Below the pieces are notes generated by a model. That model saw only the letters and a list, made by a program, of their open reading frames with translations. It was not told the origin of the DNA and did not search any database. Of a stretch of 64,000 bases of DNA, positions 1 to 8,499 are shown piece by piece. Made by a program: the position numbers and the translations under genes. The stretch comes from QIAW01 sp035487295 (GTDB lineage: Bacteria; Acidobacteriota; Terriglobia; Terriglobales; Acidobacteriaceae): the NCBI GenBank assembly GCA_035487295.1, contig DATHMH010000014.1, positions 62,001 through 126,000 of the forward strand. Reading direction: 5' to 3'. Each line of letters begins with the position of its first letter. Within the stretch, counting starts at the first letter, position 1.

Positions 1-57
1 TGGATTTTGTGAGTGTAGTACCGGGATGGCAATCCTGGGTCTCATAGGCCGCCGTGG

Positions 58-537
58 TTACCGTACTGCAATATAAATCTCGGCCTCGGTTTGGCCATCA
101 TCAGTGGTTCTGTACAACTCAAAATCGGTCGTGTAGGCCCTCTGGTAAGCCGCCTTTTGGGAAAAGTGCTTCCAGATATTGCTCCAGGCTATGATGATCG
201 CCTCTGGCATCTTTCCCGGAGCGGGAAATACCAGATACTCGGCCGCTGGAATAGTAATCCCCACCATGCCTTTGGAAATCATTCCCAACTCAGAAACCTC
301 CGCGCCCACGATGAGGGTATAAAAGCCGGTATGGTCACTTTCGTAGTTGGTATAAGCGCCCAACAGGCTGCTGGCGTCTTTTCTGTAGTCAATCTCTTCT
401 GCCCGCTTTTCCCGAAAAAATCTGCTCCACAAGCCAGGGATTTTGGCGGTGACGGGGTTTGCTTCCAGGTCATTCTTGGTGCGCGCCTCGATGCCTACAA
501 CCTGCATTTCCGGCTTTGTGATTTTCGTGAAATCCAT
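58..537 (-). CDS. GyrI-like/effector-binding domain protein
   Basis: A 159-residue protein that looks like a stand-alone GyrI-like (AraC effector-binding, Cass2-like) small-molecule-binding domain. It opens with KPEMQVVGIEARTKN, typical of the first strand of this fold, and has the late ELYRTTDDGQTEAEIYIAVR segment where the domain normally ends in an acidic strand. No DNA-binding domain is attached, so it probably binds a ligand or acts as a YdeE-type accessory protein rather than a transcription factor. It is followed on the same strand by plsC, 48 bases away on its upstream side, but no functional link is evident. Family assignment is by motif recognition; the ligand is unknown. Confidence 0.7.
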   Translation of the reverse strand: MDFTKITKPEMQVVGIEARTKNDLEANPVTAKIPGLWSRFFREKRAEEIDYRKDASSLLGAYTNYESDHTGFYTLIVGAEVSELGMISKGMVGITIPAAEYLVFPAPGKMPEAIIIAWSNIWKHFSQKAAYQRAYTTDFELYRTTDDGQTEAEIYIAVR

Positions 538-585
538 GACTGCCCATTGTAATCGAGTCTTTGTTGCGAACGGCAGCTAGCGCAG

Positions 586-1389
586 CTACGTTCTCTCAGG
601 GCCCACCGGTGCTGCTGCAGGCGTCTCGCGCGGATCAGGCACTTCAGCATGCGGATAGTACAAGTCTTCCACCGCCCTCTGCACGACGGCGGCGAGTTTT
701 TCCATGTCGCGTGTGGTGTATCCCTGGGTGGGGATCGGATCGCCCACCAGCATCTTCAGCGGACGCGGCCTGATATGGAACGAATTAATGGGCAGCATCT
801 CATAGGTCCCCACAATCGCTATGGGAATGATTTCCACCTGGGTCTTGATGGCGACATAAAATGCGCCGGAGAGGAAGGGCTGGACCTGGCCGCTGGCAGA
901 GCGGCCGCCTTCGGGGAAAACCACCATGGGCATGCCGCCGCGCAGGGTCTCGGCGGCGCGGTTGAGGCTGCGCATGGAAGAAGCGGCGCTGGTGGCATCC
1001 ACCGGGATCTGCCCTGAACGCCGCAGGTGCCATCCTAAAAATGGATAGCGAAACAGCTCTTCCTTGGCGATGATGCGAAACTGAAAGGGAAGCTGGGTAT
1101 AGAGCACGGGGATATCCAGCGCGGAAATGTGGTTGGCGGCGTAGAGATGCGGTTTGGTGGTGTCAACCCGCTCTAACCCGCTCACGGTCACGTGCGTAAG
1201 GCAGGTCTTCAGAATCAGCCACGCCCATAGCCTTGCAAAGCCGTGCTGCACGCGCCCGCTGCGGTCAAAGAGGGAAGAAAACAACGAGAGACTTCCCAAA
1301 ACCCCGGTATAGACGAAGATCAGCGAGTCGATGATCAGAGACAGCAGGCCGGTGAGCGCCCACCTGAGTTTGGATTCCTGTTTTGCCAC
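586..1389 (-). CDS. plsC: 1-acyl-sn-glycerol-3-phosphate acyltransferase
   Basis: Lysophosphatidic acid acyltransferase of 267 residues, which transfers an acyl chain to the sn-2 position of 1-acylglycerol-3-phosphate in phospholipid synthesis at the inner membrane. A hydrophobic N-terminal segment (about residues 10-35) anchors it. The catalytic motif appears as NHISALD near residue 86, and the substrate-binding motif as FPEGGRS near residue 160, both in the spacing expected for the PlsC family. It starts just upstream of folC's end and is probably cotranscribed with it (25-base gap). The proline- and glutamate-rich C-terminus is poorly conserved in the family. Confidence 0.9.
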   Translation of the reverse strand: MAKQESKLRWALTGLLSLIIDSLIFVYTGVLGSLSLFSSLFDRSGRVQHGFARLWAWLILKTCLTHVTVSGLERVDTTKPHLYAANHISALDIPVLYTQLPFQFRIIAKEELFRYPFLGWHLRRSGQIPVDATSAASSMRSLNRAAETLRGGMPMVVFPEGGRSASGQVQPFLSGAFYVAIKTQVEIIPIAIVGTYEMLPINSFHIRPRPLKMLVGDPIPTQGYTTRDMEKLAAVVQRAVEDLYYPHAEVPDPRETPAAAPVGPERT

Positions 1390-1413
1390 GATGCCGGGAA
1401 GCTTCCAGAGAAT

Positions 1414-2748
1414 TTAATGCCGGCCCTGAAGAATGCGCAGGGCCTCTCCTACAATGTAAATCGAACCCGTGATTACTACCACTGTGCCTTTGCCGGCAAG
1501 AGCGCGGGCGCGCTGCCAGGCGCTTTCGACGCTGGGCTCAAGCATCGTCTCGGCGTTGCCGTGCAAGGCGGCTTGCTGGAGTTCGGCTGGAGTGGCCGCA
1601 CGCGGGCTTTCAGCATGGGTCAGAATCACTTTGTCGGCCAGCGGGAAGAGGACCTCAGCCATTTCTCCGATGGCCTTGTCGCGCATGGCGCCGAAGATCA
1701 TGATGAGCGGCCGCCCTTCGTAATGCTGTGAAAGCGCGGCGCGCAACGCCCAGGCCCCGGCGGGGTTGTGGGCCACATCGAGCACGATCTCAGGATCGCC
1801 GCCGGTAGCGGACAAAATCTGGAAGCGGCCCGGCCACTCGGCCTGGCGAATTCCAGCTTCGATCTGCTTAGGCGTAACTGCGAATCCAAATTGTTTCAGC
1901 TCGATAGCGGCAGCAATCGCCAATGCAGTATTGCGAAGCTGATGCCGCCCCGGCAATGACAACTCGACACAGATTTCCTCTCCTAAAACCGTGAGCGGAT
2001 ACGACCCGCCTTCTGCCCAAACCACCTGCGATCCCGGCGAGACCGGAGGGACATAGGGCACAGCACTCACGCCGCGCGCGTCACGTTCCAGAATCGTGTT
2101 TCCGATAACGTCATTGGCTTCCGGGTGCTGCGGAAGCGTGACCACCACTCCGCGCGGGCGGATGATGCCTGCCTTCTCGCCTGCAATCTCACGCAGCGTG
2201 TTGCCCAGAAAATTCTGGTGATCGAGCGAAATATCGGTGATGACAGAAATGCAGGGCTCAACAACGTTGGTGGCATCCAGGCGCCCGCCCATGCCCACTT
2301 CGAGCACCGCGATTTGCACCCCCGCGCTGGCGAAATATTCAAAAGCCATCGCCGTCAGCATCTCAAAAAAACTCGGATGCCAGGGCAGCGCACCTTGTGC
2401 CAGCAGTTTCTGCGCAGCCTGCTCGACCCGGGAGTGTGTCTCGGCAAATTCTACGTCGCTGATTATCTCGCCATCAACCTGGATGCGTTCATTGGCGCGA
2501 ATGAGATGAGGCGAGGTGTAGAGCCCGGTATGAAAATTGGCTGCCCGCAGAATCGAATCGAGCAGTGCGGCGGTAGAACCCTTGCCATTGGTTCCCGCAA
2601 TCAGCACGCTGGCGAAGCGCCGTTCAGGGTGGCCCAGTTCCTGCAGCAACACGCGCATGTTGGCCAGATCAAATTTATGCGCAGGCGTCTGCGCCAGCTC
2701 GTGGCCGAGTTTCAATAGCTCGGTAATGGCATTGTCGTAAGAAAGCAT
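1414..2748 (-). CDS. folC: Folylpolyglutamate synthase/dihydrofolate synthase
   Basis: FolC, 444 residues, normal family length. It adds glutamate to dihydropteroate and to folates using ATP, in the cytoplasm. The ATP-binding loop GTNGKGSTAALLDSIL lies near residue 53. The family signature follows: LYTSPHL near residue 78, the GMGGRLDATN motif near residue 153, and LDVAHNP near residue 325, which lines the Mur-ligase-type active site. The neighbour on the upstream side is accD, an arrangement often seen in bacteria (accD-folC). A 158-base gap containing an inverted repeat separates them, so the two may not share one transcript without readthrough. Confidence 0.95.
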   Translation of the reverse strand: MLSYDNAITELLKLGHELAQTPAHKFDLANMRVLLQELGHPERRFASVLIAGTNGKGSTAALLDSILRAANFHTGLYTSPHLIRANERIQVDGEIISDVEFAETHSRVEQAAQKLLAQGALPWHPSFFEMLTAMAFEYFASAGVQIAVLEVGMGGRLDATNVVEPCISVITDISLDHQNFLGNTLREIAGEKAGIIRPRGVVVTLPQHPEANDVIGNTILERDARGVSAVPYVPPVSPGSQVVWAEGGSYPLTVLGEEICVELSLPGRHQLRNTALAIAAAIELKQFGFAVTPKQIEAGIRQAEWPGRFQILSATGGDPEIVLDVAHNPAGAWALRAALSQHYEGRPLIMIFGAMRDKAIGEMAEVLFPLADKVILTHAESPRAATPAELQQAALHGNAETMLEPSVESAWQRARALAGKGTVVVITGSIYIVGEALRILQGRH

Positions 2749-2781
2749 TTGTAAGCAGCAATCGGCGTTTTAGCAATCTAC

Positions 2782-2893
2782 AGAAGCACTCAGCATTCAG
2801 CCAAACCATCAAACATGTGATTGCAGCAGAACTGTTTTGGATTTCGATAATGTCAAAGGGCTGAATGCTGACGGCTGAGTGCTGAATGCTTCT
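2782..2893. repeat. Intergenic inverted repeat of AGCACTCAGCATTCAGCC type
   Basis: Left arm 2782-2802 (AGAAGCACTCAGCATTCAGC plus C) pairs with a right arm at 2859-2893, in which the unit is repeated in degenerate tandem form (GGCTGAATGCTG, then GGCTGAGTGCTGAATGCTTC). The loop is about 56 bases. It fills the folC-accD gap and would form a long RNA hairpin in either direction. Similar but sequence-unrelated structures fill the next two gaps. Confidence 0.75.
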
Positions 2894-2907
2894 CTTGAGT
2901 GCAAGTG

Positions 2908-3768
2908 CTAACTGCCCACACTCATAAAATCCAGCGCCCGCGAGATATAACTCTTCATTTCTTTGCGGTGCACTACCGCGTCGAGCATTCCGTGCTCCAG
3001 CAGGAATTCGCTGCGCTGAAAGCTCTCCGGCAGTTTCTGGCGGATGGTCTGCTCGATGACGCGCGGGCCGGCAAAGCCGATGAGCGCGCCGGGTTCGGCA
3101 ATGTTCAGGTCGCCCAGCATAGCATAGGAGGCGGTCACTCCCCCCGTCGTAGGATCGGTAAGGACAGAGATATAAGGCACGCGGGCCTCATCCAGGCGGG
3201 CCAGGGCGGCTGAGATCTTGGCCATCTGCATGAGGCTGACTACGCCCTCCATCATGCGCGCGCCGCCCGAGGCTGAAACGATAATCAGCGGCGTATGCTC
3301 TTCCGTGGCGCGCTCGATCGCGCGGGTGATGGCTTCGCCCACCACCGCACCCATGCTGCCGCCAATAAAGGAATACTCCATGGCGCTGACGATCACGGGC
3401 CGCCCGTTCATCTTGCCTTCGGCGTTGACCACGGCGTCTTTCAGTCCGGTGGAAGACTGCGTCTGGCGGAGCCGATCGGAGTAGGCGCGCACATCCACAA
3501 ACTTCAGCGGATCTGTAGAGGCCAGGGTTTCGTCTTCCACGCTGAAGCTGTTGTCTTTTTCGCCGTCATCGAGCAGCAGCGCCAGACGCGCGCGCGCATC
3601 AATGCGGAAGTGACGGTTGCACTTGGGACACACATTCCAGTTCTGGTCCAGATCTTTCTTCCAGATCACCTGGCGGCAGCCTTCGCACTTGACCCACAGG
3701 CCTTCCGTGCGAACCCGCTTTTCGCTGGATGCTTCCAGCTCCGTGTTTTCGCGTTTAAACCACGACAT
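2908..3768 (-). CDS. accD: Acetyl-CoA carboxylase carboxyltransferase subunit beta
   Basis: AccD, 286 residues, the zinc-containing half of carboxyltransferase, which moves the carboxyl group from biotin to acetyl-CoA to give malonyl-CoA for fatty-acid synthesis. The N-terminal zinc ribbon is visible as CEGC near residue 27 and CPKC near residue 46. The crotonase-like core contains SASGGARMMEG near residue 160 and GFAGPRVIEQT near residue 230, both diagnostic of AccD. I chose the ATG at 3768 (MSWFKRENTE); an in-frame TTG two codons upstream is less likely. Its partner accA is not in the window. Confidence 0.96.
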   Translation of the reverse strand: MSWFKRENTELEASSEKRVRTEGLWVKCEGCRQVIWKKDLDQNWNVCPKCNRHFRIDARARLALLLDDGEKDNSFSVEDETLASTDPLKFVDVRAYSDRLRQTQSSTGLKDAVVNAEGKMNGRPVIVSAMEYSFIGGSMGAVVGEAITRAIERATEEHTPLIIVSASGGARMMEGVVSLMQMAKISAALARLDEARVPYISVLTDPTTGGVTASYAMLGDLNIAEPGALIGFAGPRVIEQTIRQKLPESFQRSEFLLEHGMLDAVVHRKEMKSYISRALDFMSVGS

Positions 3769-3775
3769 AATCAAT

Positions 3776-3911
3776 TGCCAGCGCCCAGTTGCCGGTTGCC
3801 AGTTAGAGACTTGGGCGAGGAGAACTACCAGTATTTCGCACTGTCATGCCTACTGGCAACTGCGTAAGGCAAGAAGTGACTCAACTTGAAACCAGAAACT
3901 TGAACCCGAAA
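3776..3911. repeat. Intergenic region of degenerate TTGCCAGTT and GAAACTT repeats
   Basis: The cobO-accD gap is built from two short degenerate repeat families. One is ATTGCCAGCGCCCAGTTGCC with an inverted partner CTACTGGCAACTGCG near 3848. The other is the run ACTTGAAACCAGAAACTTGA at about 3886-3912. The GAAACT family recurs at 20238-20272 and inside the RHS gene at 50442-50501. Confidence 0.65.
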
Positions 3912-4448
3912 CTAATACTCAATTCCCCGCTGCGCCATCACGCCTTTGTCATACGCGTGTTTCATCTGCTTCATTTCGGTTACGGTGTCGGCGATTTCCA
4001 CGATGCTGGGGTGGGCGTTGCGTCCGGTAAGGATCACATGCACCATCTCCGGCTTGCGCTTGAGCGCTTCCACCACCGGCGCGGGATCGAGCAGGCCATA
4101 GCTGATGGCGTAGTTGATTTCATCGAGGATCACCAGGTCCCACTGGCCTGACATGATCTCGCGCTCAGCCTCGGCCCAGGCTTCCTGCACCATCTTCACG
4201 TCTTCCGGATCGGTCTCTGCCCCGCCAACTTTTACGAAGCCGCGGCCCATCTGCTTCATGATGAACTTGTCGCCGAAGCTCTGCACGGCATCCAGCTCCC
4301 CGTAATGCCACGACCCTTTGAGGAATTGCAGCATCAGGACACGCATGCCGCAGCCTACGGCACGGAGGCCGGTGCCCATGGCGGCGGTGGTCTTCCCCTT
4401 GCCCGGACCGGTGTTGACGATGATGAGACCCTTGCGAATGTCTGTCAT
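3912..4448 (-). CDS. cobO: Cob(I)yrinic acid a,c-diamide adenosyltransferase
   Basis: CobO/BtuR-type ATP:corrinoid adenosyltransferase, 178 residues. It attaches the 5'-deoxyadenosyl group to cobalt(I) corrinoid, a step in coenzyme B12 synthesis or salvage. The P-loop-like motif VNTGPGKGKTTAAMG sits at residues 11-25, followed by LMLQFLKG and the Walker B-like DLVILDEIN near residue 105, and VILTGRNAH near residue 137, all characteristic of BtuR. The start at MTDIRKG is supported by the immediate beginning of the conserved domain. No other B12 genes are adjacent, which fits a salvage role. Confidence 0.93.
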   Translation of the reverse strand: MTDIRKGLIIVNTGPGKGKTTAAMGTGLRAVGCGMRVLMLQFLKGSWHYGELDAVQSFGDKFIMKQMGRGFVKVGGAETDPEDVKMVQEAWAEAEREIMSGQWDLVILDEINYAISYGLLDPAPVVEALKRKPEMVHVILTGRNAHPSIVEIADTVTEMKQMKHAYDKGVMAQRGIEY

Positions 4449-4511
4449 AATTTTCGTCGCGAATACTCGCGGATGAGCGCTGATGAAATGTTACCGTTAC
4501 ATATCTGTATT

Positions 4512-4615
4512 TCAGCAATTAGCACTTGGCACTTAGCATTTAGCCAAATTGAGAGTTTTGCCTCCCGTTTTCTTGGATATTCTTTGCTGGCTAAATGCCA
4601 ATTGCTAAGTGCTGA
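4512..4615. repeat. Intergenic inverted repeat of TTAGCACTTGGCA type
   Basis: Left arm 4512-4546 (TCAGCAATTAGCACTTGGCA and on) and right arm 4588-4615 (TGGCTAAATGCCAATTGCTA and on) are imperfect inverted repeats around a 41-base loop. Each arm is itself made of degenerate tandem copies of a roughly 10-base unit. It occupies the rlmH-cobO gap. Confidence 0.7.
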
Positions 4616-4671
4616 TTACAGATGCAAGCCGCTCATGACCGTAATCACACAGAACACCTCTGTCGCGAGAT

Positions 4672-5118
4672 TCAGTGCCCACAATGATACGGATGTCCTT
4701 TTAAGATTGTAAATGCACGGTAGAGCTGCTCCAGCAAAACCACGCGCGCCAGCTCGTGTGGCAGGGTCATCTTGCCCAGCGAAATAGAGGTGGAAGCGGT
4801 TTGACGGGCAATGTCGCTGAAGCCATCGGCCGGACCAACGGCGAATAGCAACGTCTGCGTTCCACGCGTCTGGTGCTGCTCCAGGAACTCAGCCAATTCC
4901 ACTGAGCTGAGCTGCTTTCCGCGAGAATCAAGTACGACTAATACCGGCGGCGTGCGCGAGGCGGATTTCTCGATCTGCTTCAGCAAGGCCGCTTCGCCGG
5001 CCAGCTCCTGTGATTCGACCGGCGTATAGCGCGCCAGGCGCTTAAGATACTCGGCTGTCAGCGAATGAATCGCCGGCTCTTTGGTTTTGCCGATCCACGC
5101 AACTTTTAATTTCACCAA
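4672..5118 (-). CDS. rlmH: 23S rRNA (pseudouridine1915-N3)-methyltransferase
   Basis: RlmH (YbeA), 148 residues, a small SPOUT methyltransferase that methylates pseudouridine 1915 in 23S rRNA helix 69 using S-adenosylmethionine. The knotted C-terminal half is clear: LLFAVGPADGFS near residue 92 binds the cofactor, SLGKMTLPHELARVVLLEQL near residue 113 is the family signature, and the protein ends in GHPYHCGH, close to the usual HPYH ending. It lies next to rsfS and nadD, the common bacterial order nadD-rsfS-rlmH. The gap to rsfS is 73 bases. Confidence 0.94.
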   Translation of the reverse strand: MVKLKVAWIGKTKEPAIHSLTAEYLKRLARYTPVESQELAGEAALLKQIEKSASRTPPVLVVLDSRGKQLSSVELAEFLEQHQTRGTQTLLFAVGPADGFSDIARQTASTSISLGKMTLPHELARVVLLEQLYRAFTILKGHPYHCGH

Positions 5119-5191
5119 GATGGTTTATCACAATTGAGGGGCCGAGGACCGCGAACGCCCCCTAAATCCGCCAAATCAGCGAAATCGGCGG

Positions 5192-5692
5192 TCAGCTTTT
5201 TTTCTTGTGCGAAGGTTTGGCTTTCTTTCTTGCTGATGCTGATTTGTTCTTGCTCACAGCCGGCTTGCGTTTTGGGGCAACAGCCGTCGCCGTTGATTTC
5301 TTTTTGGCAATGACCCGCTTTGCCGGCGTCAGCACCTCGGCCGGGGTCAGCCGTTTGGCAGATTTCCACAGCCGTTCCAGATCGTAGAAGCGGCGGGAGT
5401 GCTCGCTGAAGATGTGGACCACAAAATCCACGTAGTCCATCAGCACCCACTCGGCCTGGTTGTAGCCTTCGACGCTTTTGGGAGCAAACGTCATGGCGTG
5501 CAGCCGTTCGCGGATATCATCGGCAATGGCCTGGATCTGCCGCGGGTTGCTCCCGCTGCAGATCACAAAATAATCGGTGAAGGCGCCCGCGTTTTTATCC
5601 ATCTCCAGAACGGAGATGTTGGCGGCTTTCTTGTCTTCGCAGGCCTGGATTGCGGCTGCGACCTGTTGTCTCAAGGCGGTATTAGCTCTCAT
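5192..5692 (-). CDS. rsfS: Ribosomal silencing factor RsfS
   Basis: RsfS/Iojap, 166 residues. It binds ribosomal protein L14 and blocks subunit joining when nutrients are scarce. Conserved features are FTDYFVICSGSNPRQIQAIA near residue 38, and WVLMDYVDFVVHIF near residue 82. The last 50 or so residues are an alanine-lysine-serine-rich basic tail absent from most RsfS proteins, perhaps an added rRNA-binding extension. The start overlaps the stop of nadD by four bases (ATGA), so the two are translationally coupled. Confidence 0.92.
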   Translation of the reverse strand: MRANTALRQQVAAAIQACEDKKAANISVLEMDKNAGAFTDYFVICSGSNPRQIQAIADDIRERLHAMTFAPKSVEGYNQAEWVLMDYVDFVVHIFSEHSRRFYDLERLWKSAKRLTPAEVLTPAKRVIAKKKSTATAVAPKRKPAVSKNKSASARKKAKPSHKKKS

Positions 5693-6387
5693 TCCGCCTC
5701 GCCTACAGCTTTGGGGTACAGGTTCATCTTTTTAATGTACTCGGCAACCGCCGGATTGACCAGCTTGCCGAGTTTCTCTCCCTTGCGGATGGCGGCACGG
5801 ATGCCGGTGGCGGCAGCGGGCATATGCACACCTTCCAGAAGATGCAAGGTGATGCCGCGCAGCTTCAGCGTGCTAACGAGACGGGTGCGCTTCAAGGGGC
5901 GCCGAACGGTTTTAGGGCGCAGGCCTGGCGGCAGAGCATCAGCCACATCCGCCAGATAATAGCCGGGACGGCTGACTACGATGAATTCGCACTCGCGCAG
6001 CAGGGCCTCGGGCTCGCGCCACGTGGAAATTTCGCGGAAGGCGTCGACGCCCATCACGAAAAATAATTTGTCCGCAGGCCTGAGCGAAGCCTTGAGTCGG
6101 CGCACCGTGTCTATCGAATAGTGGACCCGGTCTTCGCCGGTGGGGTCCTTCTCTTGCGGCGCTTCCAGCAGCGATGGGAAAAACTTTTTCCCGCCCTGCA
6201 GCGCCAGCGTCACCATGGCATAGCGATGAATGAAATCTGTAATGGGTTGTTTGCGCTTGTGGGGAGGAATGTCGCCGGGAACGAAGAGAACCTTGCCCAG
6301 CTTGCAGCGCTCGAGCGCGGCCTGGGCCACGGCAAGGTGTCCGTTGTGGATCGGATCGAAGGTCCCCCCCAAAAGGCCGATATTCAT
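5689..6387 (-). CDS. nadD: Nicotinate-nucleotide adenylyltransferase
   Basis: NadD, 232 residues, which joins ATP and nicotinate mononucleotide to form deamido-NAD. The nucleotidyltransferase motif GGTFDPIHNGHL is at residues 6-17, with the adenylate-binding histidines in HNGH. Toward the C-terminus the usual ISSTxIR motif reads AAATGIRAAIR, a mild deviation in a position that normally contacts ATP phosphates. I place the start at the ATG giving MNIGLLGGTFDP rather than six codons earlier, because the motif begins immediately in homologues. It heads the nadD-rsfS-rlmH run. Confidence 0.93.
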   Translation of the reverse strand: MNIGLLGGTFDPIHNGHLAVAQAALERCKLGKVLFVPGDIPPHKRKQPITDFIHRYAMVTLALQGGKKFFPSLLEAPQEKDPTGEDRVHYSIDTVRRLKASLRPADKLFFVMGVDAFREISTWREPEALLRECEFIVVSRPGYYLADVADALPPGLRPKTVRRPLKRTRLVSTLKLRGITLHLLEGVHMPAAATGIRAAIRKGEKLGKLVNPAVAEYIKKMNLYPKAVGEAE

Positions 6388-6627
6388 CTGTAAAAAACTT
6401 ACCACGGATTGCGCGGATGGCGTGGATTTTAGAAGGGGGGTGGGTATTACTCGAGTAATGAATTCGCCAGAAGCAGAAATATCCCTTCGCCTCCGGGAGC
6501 GGTGAGAGGCGCCGCTTTGATGTTTTCAAAGACCGTGGACACGGAACCTCCCATTCATCATGCCAGCATTTTGGCAAAAGGCAATGATTTGATACCACTT
6601 TGCCTGTATGTTCAGAATAAAAGCGGT

Positions 6628-6834
6628 CTAAGCCGCTTTCTTTTTGGGCACCTTGGCGCCGGAACGCCGCGCCTCCGACAGACCGATGGCGATGGCCTGT
6701 TTGCGGCTTGTAACTTTCTTCCCGCTGCGTCCTGATTTGAGCTGGCCATGTTTGCGCTCATGCATGGCTTTTTTCACTTTACTTTGCGCTTTAGGGCCGT
6801 ATTTGCGCCTGCTGTTCGATTTTTTTGCCGGCAT
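6628..6834 (-). CDS. DUF6496 small basic protein
   Basis: A 68-residue lysine- and arginine-rich protein matching the DUF6496 pattern: KKAMHERKHGQLKSG followed by KVTSRKQAIAIGLSEARRSG. The family is common in soil bacteria and archaea and its function is unknown; the high basic charge suggests nucleic-acid binding. The start at MPAKKSNSRRK is preceded by AAGGAGA about seven bases upstream, a good ribosome binding site, which rules out the longer reading frame. It stands alone between nadD and the two-component system. Confidence 0.85.
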   Translation of the reverse strand: MPAKKSNSRRKYGPKAQSKVKKAMHERKHGQLKSGRSGKKVTSRKQAIAIGLSEARRSGAKVPKKKAA

Positions 6835-6987
6835 AATATTCTCCTTTGATGGATATGACGCATTCACGCTAACAGGGGGTTGCGTGCCTGGCGAACGGAA
6901 GAGGCTGGCGTCTCGCCCATTTACGAATGTGCCACGTCAAATCCTTGGGGCATCGTCCTTACAGGACTTGGCTTATTTGTTTGCTTT

Positions 6988-7042
6988 CCCAGCACTGGGA
7001 AGTGCTGGGCCGCAATACGCCACCCCTTTGGGGTTGTTCGCC
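6988..7042. repeat. Dispersed hairpin repeat, copy 1 (CCCAGCACT hairpin plus CCCCTTTGGGG)
   Basis: CCCAGCACT (6988-6996) and AGTGCTGGG (7001-7009) form a perfect nine-base stem with a four-base loop, followed by ACGCCACCCCTTTGGGGTTG (about 7016-7035), which contains a second small stem. The same two-part element occurs at 26597-26646, so this is a dispersed intergenic repeat rather than a gene-specific terminator. Confidence 0.75.
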
Positions 7043-7128
7043 CCTCATGTCCACAACATGGGTTAGAAAATTGAATGATTGGGGGTTTGCCGAGCACAGG
7101 AGCAGAGGATAAAGGCCAGCACAAACTT

Positions 7129-8496
7129 TCAACCTGTGGAAAGGGGAAGATGTATTTCCAGGACCAATCCGCCGGTGTTGGCGTTGCTGGCCTGTATGCT
7201 GCCGCCATGCAGCTTGACGGCGCGCTCGGCGATGGTGAGCCCGAGGCCGACTCCTCCGGTATGCTGCGCGCGGGCTGCGTCAAGCCGGTAAAAGGGACGA
7301 AAGAGATTTTGCAGCTCGGCTTCCGGAACTCCCGGGCCATGGTCGCGAACGCGAATCACCACTTCCATCGGTGAGGTGGAATGGGTGCGCTCGGCGGTCA
7401 CTTCCACTGCGGTGCCTTCCCTTGTATAGCGGATTGCGTTGCGCATCACGTTTTCCAGCGCGCTGCGCAGAAGCTCGAAGTTGGCCGCAATGGTGTAGTC
7501 GCGCGGGGCAACGTATTGAATGGAGCAGTTGCGCATTTTGGCTTCAATCTCGACGTCAGCAATGATGGTTTCTATCAATTCCGTCAGGCTTACCGGCGCT
7601 TTTGGCGGCGGTTCAGTGGCCGATTCCAGCCGCGAAAGGGTCAGCAGGCGTTCAATCATCTCATTCAGGCGCTCGGTTTCTTTCTCGATGCGGTCTAATG
7701 CAGCCTGGTTCGGAGCCTCAATCTGACGGGCCAACCCCAGGGCCAGCACCAACCGGGTGAGGGGAGAGCGCAGCTCGTGAGAAATATCGCGGATCAGGCG
7801 CTGTTGCGCGCCAATCAGGATTTCAAGGCGCTCGGCCATGTGATTGAAGTCGCCCACCAGTTGCCCGACCTCATCCCCCGATCTTGCCGTTTTGTTACCC
7901 GCACGGGCGCTCAGGTCTCCCTGGGCGATCAGTTGCGCCGCGGTGCGCAAACGCGTAATGGGGGCGGTCAGGTAACGCGCGAGCACAAAACAAACCAGAC
8001 CTGAAATGGGAACCGCAATCATCAGGCGCTGCAATGCCGCCCAGGAAAAAAAGCGGATCTCAGGCCCGGACAACGTAACCACAAAGCGATAGGGATGGCC
8101 GGCAGCGGTTACGATGCGCTTGGCGATGACTCGCCGCCGGTCAGCACCGGTGAAATCAACGGTCCCGCTCGCCGAAGCCCGGTTCGCGGCATCTTTAACA
8201 ACGGCATTCGGAAGCTGGCCACAAAGAGGATTGCCGTTGTCGTCGAGGAAAAAACTCTGCAGATGGATTGTCTCTTCCAGACTTTTCTGCTGTTGCTCAA
8301 GCCCGGCACAGCCCTGGTTTTCATAGGCCTGGGCAAAGGTGTAAGCATTGACGGAGATGACCCCGGAAAACATGTTGCGCCAGGATTCATGCAAATCGGC
8401 GGAGCGCCGGGTTTCAGCGGTGAGCGCCAGAATGCTGATGATGAGGATGGTGCTGACCCAGAAAGAAAAGAAGATTTTGAAAAACAGACTGCGCAT
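7129..8496 (-). CDS. cpxA: CpxA-like sensor histidine kinase
   Basis: An inner-membrane histidine kinase of 455 residues. An N-terminal transmembrane helix (about residues 6-26) and a second near residues 155-172 flank a periplasmic sensor loop of about 130 residues. HAMP follows, then the dimerisation domain with the phosphoacceptor histidine in RDISHELRSPLTRL near residue 239. The ATPase domain has NVMRNAIRY (N box), VRDHGPGVP (G1) and GGVGLGLTIAERAVKLHGG (G2). The sequence around the histidine closely follows CpxA. It lies three bases after the response-regulator gene, and a divergent Spy/CpxP gene sits beyond, so the system probably senses envelope stress. Confidence 0.87.
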   Translation of the reverse strand: MRSLFFKIFFSFWVSTILIISILALTAETRRSADLHESWRNMFSGVISVNAYTFAQAYENQGCAGLEQQQKSLEETIHLQSFFLDDNGNPLCGQLPNAVVKDAANRASASGTVDFTGADRRRVIAKRIVTAAGHPYRFVVTLSGPEIRFFSWAALQRLMIAVPISGLVCFVLARYLTAPITRLRTAAQLIAQGDLSARAGNKTARSGDEVGQLVGDFNHMAERLEILIGAQQRLIRDISHELRSPLTRLVLALGLARQIEAPNQAALDRIEKETERLNEMIERLLTLSRLESATEPPPKAPVSLTELIETIIADVEIEAKMRNCSIQYVAPRDYTIAANFELLRSALENVMRNAIRYTREGTAVEVTAERTHSTSPMEVVIRVRDHGPGVPEAELQNLFRPFYRLDAARAQHTGGVGLGLTIAERAVKLHGGSIQASNANTGGLVLEIHLPLSTG

Positions 8497-8499
8497 AGA

